From a virus, in IMG/VR virus record IMGVR_UViG_3300024518_005604, positions 1 through 25,521 of that record: a stretch of 25,521 bases of DNA; one strand, written 5' to 3'. Below the pieces are notes generated by a model. It searched no databases. It was given only the letters and a program-made list of their open reading frames with translations, and was not told the origin of the DNA. Of the stretch, positions 4,676-12,585 are shown piece by piece. Each line of letters starts with the position of its first letter. Position 1 is the first letter of the stretch. The position numbers and the translations under genes are program-made.

Positions 4676-6562
4676 ATGCCCGACAGGATAACGCAAGCAG
4701 ATAAAAAACGACTCACGAGACCCATCCTCTTTGACCCCTATGGCAGAGCGATTGACAGACAAGGGGGATGGGGAATTGATCATCTGCCTCACAATCCTGA
4801 CACCACTGATACTGATACAATCTTCGATATTTCTCAAAATCCCTATATTAAGGCAGGCTTGCAGTTCCGAGCCATACACTATCTATGGGTTTCTGCTGGC
4901 GGGTTGACGCAAAACAATGATGGGGTTGATTTCCCTGCGCAGCTTATTTGGCAGACAGCAGGCGACAAGAGTGATGAGCAGTATAATCTGCTTGCATATC
5001 AATACGATCAAAACTTCCGAGGGGGTTTTGGGGAAATATTGAAATCTTTAGAAGATCCCTGCAAAACGTATGGACGGGCTATTGGTGAAATTGATTATGA
5101 AAAAAAATTATATGGTGAATTCGCAGGCAAAATCCTCTCACCTTTTATCCATTCACGAGACCCTGAAGAATTTATCTTTGATCCAGCCGACGAAAAGCCC
5201 GGATTGTATCGAAAGGGTATGTATGGGGTTTTAAACCGTGTCGATCAAAATAAGTTCATCGCATTTCAGTACAACCCACTTTTTAATAATCCCTACGGGG
5301 AATCTATCAATCTCCCTCTTAAGCCCTGGGTTGAGACTTTTAACAAAATTTTCGGATATTGGCGACATGCTCTGGAAAAAGCGGGGCTTGGCTCATGGGT
5401 TGCCAAATATGGAAGGGAGGCAAGCGGGAATGATAATAGAGCAAAACAATTAAGAGAGCTTATTTTGTCTCAGGTCAAGGCCATCGCAGGCGGGACAGCT
5501 TCCATCTTCCCACAAGGGACTGAATTAGAAAATTATAAACTTCAGATGGATGCGCAAGCGTTTTTGGACTGGTACCAGAGTTTCATAAAAACCGTTTCTG
5601 TCATTTATACGGGCAACGCGGGAACATTCGGAGAGGAAGCTTTTGGATCTAAGGCCGCCAAAGAATCCACAAGTGTCCGGCAAGAGTCGCAGCTTGAACT
5701 CTCTGACTCAATGCTCATTAATCATCATTGGGATCAGTTTAATCGTCGTATTTTAGGACTTAATTTTCACCCGGAAAAAATAAAAGCAATTCCGCAACTT
5801 TGGATCATTTCGCCCGCGTATTTCACACCAACAACGCCAGCGGATCAGGAGCCGACAGACCAGGAGCCGACAGACCAGGAGCCTCCTGAAATGATGGCAG
5901 AATTACAAGATGAAAAAGATGGTATTTCGCAAGATTTCCCACGCGAGACGCCAACCCCTGAACCATATCAGGCCAAAAACATTATAGAGGCTGCTGAATT
6001 GTATCTATCAGAGATGCCTGTCAAACAGTATCAAGATTTTGTTGAGAGCGATGGGGGAAAAGTCTTTACCATCAAGGGACAACCGGGATTTATCCCATCC
6101 CTTACATTACTGGAAAGTCTCAAGGCTGAGATTATTCCTACCCTCAAATTAGATAGCGAAGGTGACGCATGGCAAGCATACGTAGCAACAGCAAAAGATA
6201 TTTTGGAGGACAATGGTATTCAGACGACAGAGATTCTGTTGAGAGATTTGAGCATTTCCTTCAGGCAAGCGCGTCAAACTGCGTTCTCGCGGGGGCTTAT
6301 CAATTTTGGCGTATCAGATAATGCGGCTGGTATCAGAATAAAAAATCTAAAAGACGGGCATATCATACGATTTATACACAAACAATGGGATGGGGTAGTT
6401 TTGGCTATGGGGGATCATCGCATTGAAACCGTTTTGCCGCCATCAGATTTCGGATGTGTTTGCTTTGCGGAATTGGTATATGATATTAATGCGTTGACCC
6501 CTGAAAATGAAATCCCAGTTCTTTTACCAGGGGAATCTTATAAACTTTATGCAGATGAATAA
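4676..6562 (+). CDS. Portal protein (DUF935-like) fused to a MuF-like domain
   Basis: A 628-residue two-domain protein. Residues about 1-385 fit the Mu gp29/DUF935 portal family: NPYGESI, the following KPWVETFNKIFGYWRHALEKAG segment in pieces, and a C-terminal portal region around GEEAFGSKAAKESTSVR. The portal forms the dodecameric DNA gate of the head and docks terminase. A linker of tandem DQEPT repeats (residues 390-403) leads to a helical domain ending in LPPSDFGCVC (587-596), a degenerate form of the P-x-H-x-x-C-x-C signature of MuF/gp30 head-morphogenesis proteins. In Mu these are two genes; here they are one frame. The ATG lies six bases after a -10 box, so it is probably translated without a leader. 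It overlaps the next gene by eight bases or more. Confidence 0.85.
   Translation: MPDRITQADKKRLTRPILFDPYGRAIDRQGGWGIDHLPHNPDTTDTDTIFDISQNPYIKAGLQFRAIHYLWVSAGGLTQNNDGVDFPAQLIWQTAGDKSDEQYNLLAYQYDQNFRGGFGEILKSLEDPCKTYGRAIGEIDYEKKLYGEFAGKILSPFIHSRDPEEFIFDPADEKPGLYRKGMYGVLNRVDQNKFIAFQYNPLFNNPYGESINLPLKPWVETFNKIFGYWRHALEKAGLGSWVAKYGREASGNDNRAKQLRELILSQVKAIAGGTASIFPQGTELENYKLQMDAQAFLDWYQSFIKTVSVIYTGNAGTFGEEAFGSKAAKESTSVRQESQLELSDSMLINHHWDQFNRRILGLNFHPEKIKAIPQLWIISPAYFTPTTPADQEPTDQEPTDQEPPEMMAELQDEKDGISQDFPRETPTPEPYQAKNIIEAAELYLSEMPVKQYQDFVESDGGKVFTIKGQPGFIPSLTLLESLKAEIIPTLKLDSEGDAWQAYVATAKDILEDNGIQTTEILLRDLSISFRQARQTAFSRGLINFGVSDNAAGIRIKNLKDGHIIRFIHKQWDGVVLAMGDHRIETVLPPSDFGCVCFAELVYDINALTPENEIPVLLPGESYKLYADE
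5843..5884 (+). repeat. Tandem 15-bp repeat encoding a DQEPT linker
   Basis: GATCAGGAGCCGACA, GACCAGGAGCCGACA and a partial GACCAGGAGCC follow each other in frame, encoding DQEPT-DQEPT-DQEP between the portal and MuF-like domains. Near-identity at the DNA level suggests recent slippage expansion, so linker length may vary between relatives. Confidence 0.9.
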
Positions 6563-7724
6563 AAACATGATTGAAATGGCAAGCATCATAAATGTTCCTG
6601 TTTTGACATCGGGGATTTTCCCAAGCAGTAATGCGGGGGAAATCGAGATTACGGAAGCTGACCTTGACGAAATCATTGAGGGATCTAATCTTCTCCAACC
6701 CCTCATTAAAACAGCGATTAAAACGGGAATTTATGAAGGCAATCCTGATGTCACAGAATTTATGCACAATCGAGGTAAGCCTATTTCAGGGTTGCTCAAT
6801 CTGAACCATCAAAAAACGCTCAAAGACCAGGTGAAAAATGCTGTATCTGATGTCACCGTCACTTTTGCGAAGGCTGTTATTGATGGGAAAAACTGGATTG
6901 TCAAGAGTTTTGAAAATGTTCCGAATGATGTTGCCGAAACTATAAAAAATCAATTTCAAAAGCGTTCCGTTGAGTTGTTATCTCTCAAAGATCCTAACAC
7001 GGGGAAACTTTGGCCCCACATAATCACAGCGACGGCATTTTTGGACAAACTCACCAGACCGGCAGTCTCAGGACAGTCTACAGATTTAATCGTTGAATTT
7101 ATGACGGATGAAAGCCCTTTAGTTGTGTTCATGATTGATCAACCATTTCAGGAGGAAAGCAATATGCCCGAAAAGACAGAAGAATTGGTAGTACTACAGG
7201 AGATGAAGCTTAATATCATTAAGCAAGACTCAAAAATCGTTGAGCAAGCCTCAAAAATCGTTGAGTTGGAGGGAATGGTAAGAGAAGCGAATTCGGCATC
7301 CGTAAAGAAGGATGAAATGATCATTAAACTTAAGGAAAAACAAGATGCTGTCGTAGTAACTCAAACTCTTGCTGAATTGTCCAGAATCCGCCAACATGAA
7401 GGGAAAGCTTACCAAGTAAGCCCGGCAGCCCTTGAAATTATTCATCCAATCATTGTAAAAGATGGAATTTTTGAGCTCGCTGAAGGCGAAACTGGACGTT
7501 CAAAGTGTGCAGAAGTTTTTAACTCCTTATTTGAAATGTCCTTAGCAGATAATCTGTTCGTATCCTTGTCGACACAAGGACAGAGCTCATTTGCACAACC
7601 AGATGCGAAGCCAAAAACGATGGCACAACGGGTGAATGAACTCGTTGAATCAGGGAAAAACATTTACGACGCCTCTCTACAGGCAGAAGCAGAGGGCTGT
7701 CAAGATATTTTGGAGGTAGCATAA
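6555..7724 (+). CDS. Prohead protease-scaffold protein (Mu gpI-like)
   Basis: A 389-residue protein between portal and capsid cement, the position of the Mu-type protease with C-terminal scaffold. The N-terminal domain (about residues 1-195) contains ITEADLDEIIEGSN, GLLNLNHQ and LWPHIITATAFLDKL, consistent with a herpes-type assemblin protease (a His and a Ser are present, but I cannot assign the triad). The C-terminal half has a coiled coil with a repeated SKIVE unit (IIKQDSKIVEQASKIVELEG) and then a helical tail, as in scaffolds. The start is uncertain: ATG at 6555 overlaps the portal stop (ATGAATAA), while 6549 and 6507 are also in frame and none has a strong ribosome binding site. A second start at 7164 probably yields free scaffold. 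Confidence 0.75.
   Translation: MNKNMIEMASIINVPVLTSGIFPSSNAGEIEITEADLDEIIEGSNLLQPLIKTAIKTGIYEGNPDVTEFMHNRGKPISGLLNLNHQKTLKDQVKNAVSDVTVTFAKAVIDGKNWIVKSFENVPNDVAETIKNQFQKRSVELLSLKDPNTGKLWPHIITATAFLDKLTRPAVSGQSTDLIVEFMTDESPLVVFMIDQPFQEESNMPEKTEELVVLQEMKLNIIKQDSKIVEQASKIVELEGMVREANSASVKKDEMIIKLKEKQDAVVVTQTLAELSRIRQHEGKAYQVSPAALEIIHPIIVKDGIFELAEGETGRSKCAEVFNSLFEMSLADNLFVSLSTQGQSSFAQPDAKPKTMAQRVNELVESGKNIYDASLQAEAEGCQDILEVA
7164..7724 (+). CDS. Nested scaffold protein from an internal start
   Basis: In frame within the protease gene, ATG 7164 is preceded at good spacing by AGGAGG, far stronger than any ribosome binding site at the gene's own start. It would yield a 186-residue protein that begins MPEKTEELVV and consists of the coiled coil and helical tail. 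Lambda C/Nu3 and Mu gpI/gpZ are known to make scaffold this way: protease plus an excess of the scaffold-only form. Scaffold lines the prohead and is removed before DNA entry. The interpretation rests on the ribosome binding site and domain boundary. Confidence 0.7.
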   Translation: MPEKTEELVVLQEMKLNIIKQDSKIVEQASKIVELEGMVREANSASVKKDEMIIKLKEKQDAVVVTQTLAELSRIRQHEGKAYQVSPAALEIIHPIIVKDGIFELAEGETGRSKCAEVFNSLFEMSLADNLFVSLSTQGQSSFAQPDAKPKTMAQRVNELVESGKNIYDASLQAEAEGCQDILEVA

Positions 7725-8107
7725 TGGCAAATTTAAGAGGATGGAAAGTTGATAGTAACACTAATATCGTCGCAACGTTTACGGAAGATATAGCTCCCGG
7801 ATTGGTCGTCAAATGGTCTTCTGATTCTATCGCCATCGCAGGTGCAGGTGATGTTCCTGAAGGGGTATGTTTTACAGCCGTTGATATTTCTGAGAATGAT
7901 GAAGGCGCGTTCATGACGTCAGGTGTTGCCAAAAGCGTATGTGCATCGGCTGTAACCGATTTAGCCCTGCCTCTTAAACCTGCGGCAGCGGGGACGGTGA
8001 CGCCGGCCACAACGACACTTGACGCTTGTATCGGGTGGCCTTTAAATCTCGCTGCGATTGGTGAGGAAGTTGCCTATCGTGTCCAAAAACTTTATTACGT
8101 AGTGTAG
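7724..8107 (+). CDS. Capsid cement/decoration protein (DUF2190-like)
   Basis: A 127-residue, beta-rich small protein immediately before the major capsid gene, where Mu-like phages keep DUF2190 cement proteins. It shows the family pattern: an early GLVVKW turn, PEGVCFTAVDISENDEGAFMTSG in pieces, and a glycine/alanine-rich middle followed by AACIGWPL-like and YRVQKLYYVV ends. Such trimers clamp the expanded capsid lattice. Its ATG overlaps the protease stop (TAATG) and follows GGAGG, so it is translated at high level and coupled. No catalytic residues are expected. The assignment depends on pattern and position. Confidence 0.75.
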   Translation: MANLRGWKVDSNTNIVATFTEDIAPGLVVKWSSDSIAIAGAGDVPEGVCFTAVDISENDEGAFMTSGVAKSVCASAVTDLALPLKPAAAGTVTPATTTLDACIGWPLNLAAIGEEVAYRVQKLYYVV

Positions 8108-8117
8108 GAGGTAAATC

Positions 8118-9119
8118 ATGCCGAACGCTTATGGAGCAACACCCTTTATTTATCGACCTGTAATGTCTCAATTGAGCTTTGCAGATGTTGACCCACTTTA
8201 TCTATCTGAGAGAAATCTTGCATTTCCTCCGATGGAAGTCAATGCCGAAACCGCTACATATTTCAAACACGATCTACAAGCCGCTTATGAACAAAAAGAG
8301 AACAAGTCTACAAAGTTCTCAACGCCTGAAAGTCACAACACAAGTGATGAATCGGCGACGTTCAGTATTCAGGCGATTTCGGACGCTTTTGAATTCTCGA
8401 ACGCTGATCTTTCGCAGGCATTGCAATTATATCACATGAGTCGTCAACAGATGGTTGAAGCTCAAAGATTCTTCACAACGATGCGTCAAAAGAAGGCGAA
8501 AGATCTCGCCTTTGACGCATTCGTTCAGGAGAATACAAATTATGAAAGTGCCTCACAGTATTTCAATGCTGGGGTGGCTTGGAGTAATGTAGGCTTATCT
8601 GATCCACTTGCAGACATCGAAGCAGCAAAAATCATCCAACCCAGGATTGATTCAATGATTATCAATAATACAATCCTGAGCTTTTTGAGACAAAATCAAA
8701 CTATCCAGGCCCGGACAACCATTACAAGTGAGAGTTTAGGTTCTCGTGTCGATCCATCGATCAATGTCGAATATCTGAAAAATTATTTCGGATTAAACAA
8801 TATCCACCTGATCAATGGTGAGGTGGAAACCAATTCAGCCGATCCTGCTGATACGTCTTTAGTGGACATCTGGACACCATCGGCTTTTCTGTATCAATCG
8901 ACACAACCATCTCAAAATAACCTCATGCAGGGGGCTTTCATGAAGCACATTTTTTGGAGACCTGAAAACATTGGCGAACCGGGAGAAGGATGGGCATGGA
9001 TTGAGAAGATGAAAGAAGGTGGTGTGGCTGGTGTCACAAAGTGGGAACTTTGGAACCATTACTCTTATCATAGTCACGATCCTCGCTTGGCTGTGCGGAT
9101 TGATGCTGTCGTTGTTTAA
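8118..9119 (+). CDS. Major capsid protein
   Basis: A 333-residue protein with the strongest translation signals in the window (TAGGAGG before ATG) and located after protease and cement genes. The N-terminal 100 residues are helical and polar, as in the N-arm and E-loop region; the middle has the helical P-domain spine (LSQALQLYHMSRQQMVEAQ); YLKNYFGLNNIHLINGEV (from about residue 219) matches the A-domain strand-helix typical of HK97-fold coat proteins. The C-terminal part ends in HDPRLAVRIDAVVV, a common capsid ending. There is no fused delta domain, so scaffold is supplied separately from the upstream gene. It would form the icosahedral shell. Confidence 0.85.
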   Translation: MPNAYGATPFIYRPVMSQLSFADVDPLYLSERNLAFPPMEVNAETATYFKHDLQAAYEQKENKSTKFSTPESHNTSDESATFSIQAISDAFEFSNADLSQALQLYHMSRQQMVEAQRFFTTMRQKKAKDLAFDAFVQENTNYESASQYFNAGVAWSNVGLSDPLADIEAAKIIQPRIDSMIINNTILSFLRQNQTIQARTTITSESLGSRVDPSINVEYLKNYFGLNNIHLINGEVETNSADPADTSLVDIWTPSAFLYQSTQPSQNNLMQGAFMKHIFWRPENIGEPGEGWAWIEKMKEGGVAGVTKWELWNHYSYHSHDPRLAVRIDAVVV

Positions 9120-9133
9120 GGAGGAGAATAAAT

Positions 9134-9337
9134 ATGTCCACCCAAAAGAAGACCGCTAAAAAAGACGTGATTATCATGAATATGATGTTAACTGATGGCT
9201 CTAAGCATGTTGTCACAGGGGACAACATGCTTGAAGTGTTGTCGTCGTCTGAGAGAATTTGTAAGGAACGAGGTTTAAATTTCAAAAACAAACAACATCT
9301 TGTAAGTTGGGAGAGGAGTCAAAATAATGAAAAATAA
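9134..9337 (+). CDS. Small basic hypothetical protein in the head module
   Basis: A 67-residue protein with an AAGGAGG ribosome binding site at good distance. It has a lysine-rich start (MSTQKKTAKKD), a predicted beta segment (VIIMNMMLTDGSKHVVTG), and a basic helical C-terminus (ERICKERGLNFKNKQ). It overlaps the next gene by 11 bases, so the two are likely coupled. No family is recognised. Its place between the capsid and connector genes suggests a minor head component or an accessory to the secreted-looking protein that follows. Confidence 0.65.
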   Translation: MSTQKKTAKKDVIIMNMMLTDGSKHVVTGDNMLEVLSSSERICKERGLNFKNKQHLVSWERSQNNEK

Positions 9338-9803
9338 AGTCCTAATCTCAGTCTTTTTTATTTCCGTTATGCTGTTGTCGGTTGTATTTTTTACGCCAGC
9401 CGCTCAACTGGTTTCTCAGATTCAAATTCCGGCATTTTTAGCGGGGGTATCGTCTAACAATGCCGGAACTGACACATTGAGAGTTGCAATTGTGTCTCAG
9501 GTTGGGGTTCAGGTATATACGCAGGCCACAATCCAGGGTGACGATGTGACCCCGGATATTTCAGGGGCATACTGGCTTACAACCTCAGCCAATGCAGGGG
9601 CAACAGCGATCACTGATTTAGACGGAGCAGTTTCAGGGCAGTCTCTCTGTATCATTGGAGGGAGTGCGACCTTTAGCAGCACAATAGCCGATTCAGGAAA
9701 TTTTGCATTGTCAGCGGCTTGGACTGCCGGTCTTGATGATGTGCTGTGTCTCTATGTACAAGCGGATAATGATTACATAGAAGTCAGTAGGGCAGACAAT
9801 TAA
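9327..9803 (+). CDS. Secreted beta-rich protein within the head module
   Basis: A 158-residue protein with a textbook signal peptide: MKNK, a hydrophobic core (VLISVFFISVMLLSVVFF) and a TPAAQ cleavage-like region near residues 24-28. The mature part is Gly, Ala, Ser and Thr rich with alternating beta pattern (ISGAYWLTTSANAGATAIT, then SCF-less turns, DNDYIEVSRADN at the end), and two or three cysteines. AGGAG lies eight bases before the ATG. Structural genes on either side encode cytoplasmic virion parts, so an exported product here is out of place. It might be an infection-stage surface or exclusion protein, or a virion protein whose N-terminus is a membrane anchor. No family is recognised. 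Confidence 0.7.
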   Translation: MKNKVLISVFFISVMLLSVVFFTPAAQLVSQIQIPAFLAGVSSNNAGTDTLRVAIVSQVGVQVYTQATIQGDDVTPDISGAYWLTTSANAGATAITDLDGAVSGQSLCIIGGSATFSSTIADSGNFALSAAWTAGLDDVLCLYVQADNDYIEVSRADN

Positions 9804-9805
9804 AA

Positions 9806-10300
9806 ATGGCAACATATAGTACACAGACAAGCGTAGAGGCTCGTATTTCAGCAACGCGCCTCACTGCCCTCACTGATTTTGATGGGGACACGATAGCAGA
9901 TCCGGCGACTATCGCAGCAGGGATAGCATTTGCGGGGGGGTTTATAGCTGGGAAACTCAAGCAGAGATATGGTCAAGACACCCTTGACTTGTGGTTGCTC
10001 CCTGATGATGTTCCCCCCCTTATCGCTTGGATTTCTGATACGTTGTGTATATGGGATTACAACATCAATAAGCCGGGATTATTCCCTGATGTGGAATCAA
10101 TTTTTAATTCTGCTCATGCAATGCTGATAGACTTGGCAGAGGGGACTATGGATCTTGATGATGTTAACATCCCAACGGGTACGGAATTTCAGACAGAAGC
10201 AGCAACCTCTGATTTTGAGGCAGGTGCATGTCCACAGGATGCAAGTGTCAAGCCGACATGGATTCTGCCCGATCCACGAGAAGAAACATGGCTGATATAG
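9806..10300 (+). CDS. Head-tail connector (DUF1320, Mu gp36-like)
   Basis: A 164-residue protein with the pattern of the DUF1320 family: a short N-terminal helix with ISATRLTALTDFDGDTIADPATI, then helices with AGGFIAGKLKQRYG, the RYG/RYP motif of the family, and PPLIAWISDTLCIWDY. In Mu-like heads gp36 forms part of the ring under the portal that joins head and tail. It begins two bases after the previous stop, without a good ribosome binding site, so coupling is likely. The last 45 residues are acidic and probably disordered. It overlaps the next gene by 13 bases. Confidence 0.75.
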   Translation: MATYSTQTSVEARISATRLTALTDFDGDTIADPATIAAGIAFAGGFIAGKLKQRYGQDTLDLWLLPDDVPPLIAWISDTLCIWDYNINKPGLFPDVESIFNSAHAMLIDLAEGTMDLDDVNIPTGTEFQTEAATSDFEAGACPQDASVKPTWILPDPREETWLI

Positions 10301-10749
10301 GGCGCGAGCTATTAGCAGCAATCGAAGCGATACTTATTACAGAGACGGCTTCAGGTGAGAGCTTGGAAGCCATAAAGTCTTTTTTCGTCCTATATTCCTC
10401 ATCTGAGTCTCCGCCCGAATACGCCACAGTTCCGCCAGTACTGAAGGTTGACATGCTTCCTATCATCGGTAAAACGATTACTTGTATCCCCCACATGATA
10501 GAAAAAGAATATCCGATCCGGTTTTCGTTCTGGAACGAAAACCAGGGGGAAACAAGGGATCAAACAGCAGCAATCATTTTAGACGCAGTTGAGGATATTT
10601 TTATTAATAATCGTATGGGAGTCTCCCAGACTGTCGATGCTCCTCAAAAAGATTATTCAATACCATCATCACCCCCGTTCGAGGCTCCTGTTAATGGGGG
10701 TTGGACAATGACGATCACTCACCGAGATGTTGACGTGAGAGCAAAATAG
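10288..10749 (+). CDS. Tail terminator/completion-like protein (Mu gp37-like)
   Basis: A 153-residue protein from ATG 10288, preceded by GAGAAG; a longer frame from 10228 would run inside the connector gene. It has an N-terminal helix (IGRELLAAIEAILI), a central region with a GKTITCIPHM beta strand, a segment PIRFSFWNENQGETRDQTAAIILDAVEDIFINN typical of tail-terminator proteins (a strand followed by a helix; quoted in pieces of the motif), and a C-terminal WTMTITHRDVDV strand. By position between the DUF1320 connector and the tail tube gene it should be the ring capping the tail tube. The family is inferred from order and secondary-structure pattern. Confidence 0.6.
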   Translation: MADIGRELLAAIEAILITETASGESLEAIKSFFVLYSSSESPPEYATVPPVLKVDMLPIIGKTITCIPHMIEKEYPIRFSFWNENQGETRDQTAAIILDAVEDIFINNRMGVSQTVDAPQKDYSIPSSPPFEAPVNGGWTMTITHRDVDVRAK

Positions 10750-10759
10750 GAGACAAATA

Positions 10760-12142
10760 ATGGCAGAAACTTTAACAGCTTTTCAAAACACAAAACAGGC
10801 TTTTATTGAAGAAACTACATTCGGAGTAGCTGCCACAGAGACGGCAGCCGGGGCGTTCCCATTGTCTGTTGATGGAAATGAGTTTAATCTTGAACGTGAA
10901 TTGCTTGAAGATCCGACCATTTCTGGCTCATTTTCAAAGCCTCCATCTCTACCAGGGATGTACTCAGAAGACATTGGCCCCACAGTCTCCACCCCATTGC
11001 GAGGCATCGGAACATTGTCAGAACCCGCATGGGCGGTCTTAATGAAGAGTATTATGGGGGCACAGGTAGAGGGGAGTGACGGAATATGTGGTTTAGGGTG
11101 TACTACAAGCGTGATACAAGTCAAGTCAGGGGCGGGCGATCTCGTCGCGGGGCAATTGATTTATTTCACCACACAAGACGAAATCCGTGCCATTGTGTCT
11201 GAGGCGGCAGGTGTGATCACCCTGGACATTCCACTCATAAGCACCCCTGCTGAAGATGATACGTTTCTTGCAGGCATCAATTTCATGCTGGCAAGCTCAG
11301 GGCACCCGAGTTTTACGTCCTACACGCATTTTGAGGGAGATAAAAGGATAGTCTACGCCGGATGTTTAGCAACTCAGATGACTTTGGAAATGGCTGTAGG
11401 GCAAATTGTCCCACTTACATTTGTTAACAAAGGCACCGTTGAGCCGGTGACGGATTATACCGCGCAAGTTGTAACCCCAATAATAGATACGATAACCAAA
11501 CCCATCAGGTGCCAAGGGACTACCGTATTTTCAAGATTTTCCGGGGTGGCTTCGGGAACACCAACCACCACAGAGACAATAATAACTACACCATCCTATG
11601 AGATCGCGATAGGTGATAAGATTCAGATCGATGTAGGGGCGGGGGTTTTTGAGACTGTTTTAATCACAAGCGTTTCAGGGGATGCTCTGACAAATACCAC
11701 ATTAGGACATGATGCTGTTTCGGTTGCCGCTTCAGGTGGGGACACGGTGTTTGTGTTAAGGATCGGATGCTCAAATAATCTTGGGGATACGATTGAGTTA
11801 ACAATTGAGATGGAAGACGAAACGGAAAAATGTATTTCTGCCACCTCCGGTTTTTCTGGACGCAAACCCCTCAATCGGACAGTGACATTTACGCCAACCC
11901 CGTATTTCAAAAGTTGGCAGGACTTACTGTTACGGGATGGAAGCATCGGGAGTGCATTACAGATAATTTTGGCCGATCTCGATGGAAATTATATTTGTGT
12001 GTACATTCGGAATAAAATAAACACAGAATTTTCGTTAGAAACAGACGCTCTTATGCGTACAGGAGTCACGAGTCAGGCGGCTAAAGATAATGTCATGGGC
12101 AATGATCATGAAATTGTTCTTGCCGTCTTCCAGACGTCATAA
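10760..12142 (+). CDS. Major tail tube protein with inserted beta-barrel domains
   Basis: A 460-residue protein after the terminator gene and before the tail chaperones, the place of the tail tube subunit. The N-terminal part has the tube pattern (KQAFIEETTFGVAA, then FSKPPSLPGMYSEDIGP, and TPLRGIGTLSEPAW). Two similar small beta domains are inserted, one around AGQLIYFTTQDEIRAIVSE and the other around IAIGDKIQIDVGAGVFETV, each followed by a D/T-rich strand pair. The C-terminal half (ELTIEMEDETEKC, VTFTPTPYFKSW, IVLAVFQTS) completes the tube fold. It is longer than most tube proteins because of the inserts. AGGAG precedes the ATG. No contractile sheath gene is present, which supports a siphovirus-like tail. 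Confidence 0.7.
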   Translation: MAETLTAFQNTKQAFIEETTFGVAATETAAGAFPLSVDGNEFNLERELLEDPTISGSFSKPPSLPGMYSEDIGPTVSTPLRGIGTLSEPAWAVLMKSIMGAQVEGSDGICGLGCTTSVIQVKSGAGDLVAGQLIYFTTQDEIRAIVSEAAGVITLDIPLISTPAEDDTFLAGINFMLASSGHPSFTSYTHFEGDKRIVYAGCLATQMTLEMAVGQIVPLTFVNKGTVEPVTDYTAQVVTPIIDTITKPIRCQGTTVFSRFSGVASGTPTTTETIITTPSYEIAIGDKIQIDVGAGVFETVLITSVSGDALTNTTLGHDAVSVAASGGDTVFVLRIGCSNNLGDTIELTIEMEDETEKCISATSGFSGRKPLNRTVTFTPTPYFKSWQDLLLRDGSIGSALQIILADLDGNYICVYIRNKINTEFSLETDALMRTGVTSQAAKDNVMGNDHEIVLAVFQTS

Positions 12143-12144
12143 TT

Positions 12145-12585
12145 ATGGCATTATTTAATGCGGCTGCGATATTAGCCGATGAAGTTCAGGAAAAAATTAT
12201 CCTCATAGAGGGGTTCAAAACTCAAACTCAAAGCTATGAACTGAATATCATCATAAAAAGTGATAAAAAGATCCGTAGGAAGGCAACTGAAGCAAAGGAG
12301 AAACATAACTCCGTCAAATATCTTGCAAATTTTAGGGGAAATGGGGAAAATAACGCTGAAATAATCCCTACGAATAACCCGACTGGATACTGCTTAGATT
12401 TACTTCCTTCCTGCTTTGTTAGTAGTAATGGTGATGTCTTGGATGAGCATTCTTTGTCAACGCTTCAAGGTCTTGTCGAAAGATTCCCGGCTTTCGCAAA
12501 AGAGCTTGCTTCTAAAATGTTTGAATTTTTTGAATCAGGTGATGTTTTTGACACATCACAGATGGAATCTTATAAAAAAAAATAA
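12145..12585 (+). CDS. Tail assembly chaperone, short form (gpG-like)
   Basis: A 146-residue protein directly after the tail tube gene (two bases between). It has a beta-rich, charged N-terminal half (YELNIIIKSDKKIRRKATE) and a helical C-terminal half (LVERFPAFAKELASKMFEFF). It ends at AAA AAA AAA TAA, a slippery run. In lambda-like tails gpG and its frameshift product gpGT coat the tape measure and recruit tube subunits in the cytoplasm, and neither is in the virion. Position (tube, this gene, tape measure) and the slippery end support the role. There is no clear ribosome binding site; it is probably coupled to the tube gene. Confidence 0.75.
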   Translation: MALFNAAAILADEVQEKIILIEGFKTQTQSYELNIIIKSDKKIRRKATEAKEKHNSVKYLANFRGNGENNAEIIPTNNPTGYCLDLLPSCFVSSNGDVLDEHSLSTLQGLVERFPAFAKELASKMFEFFESGDVFDTSQMESYKKK

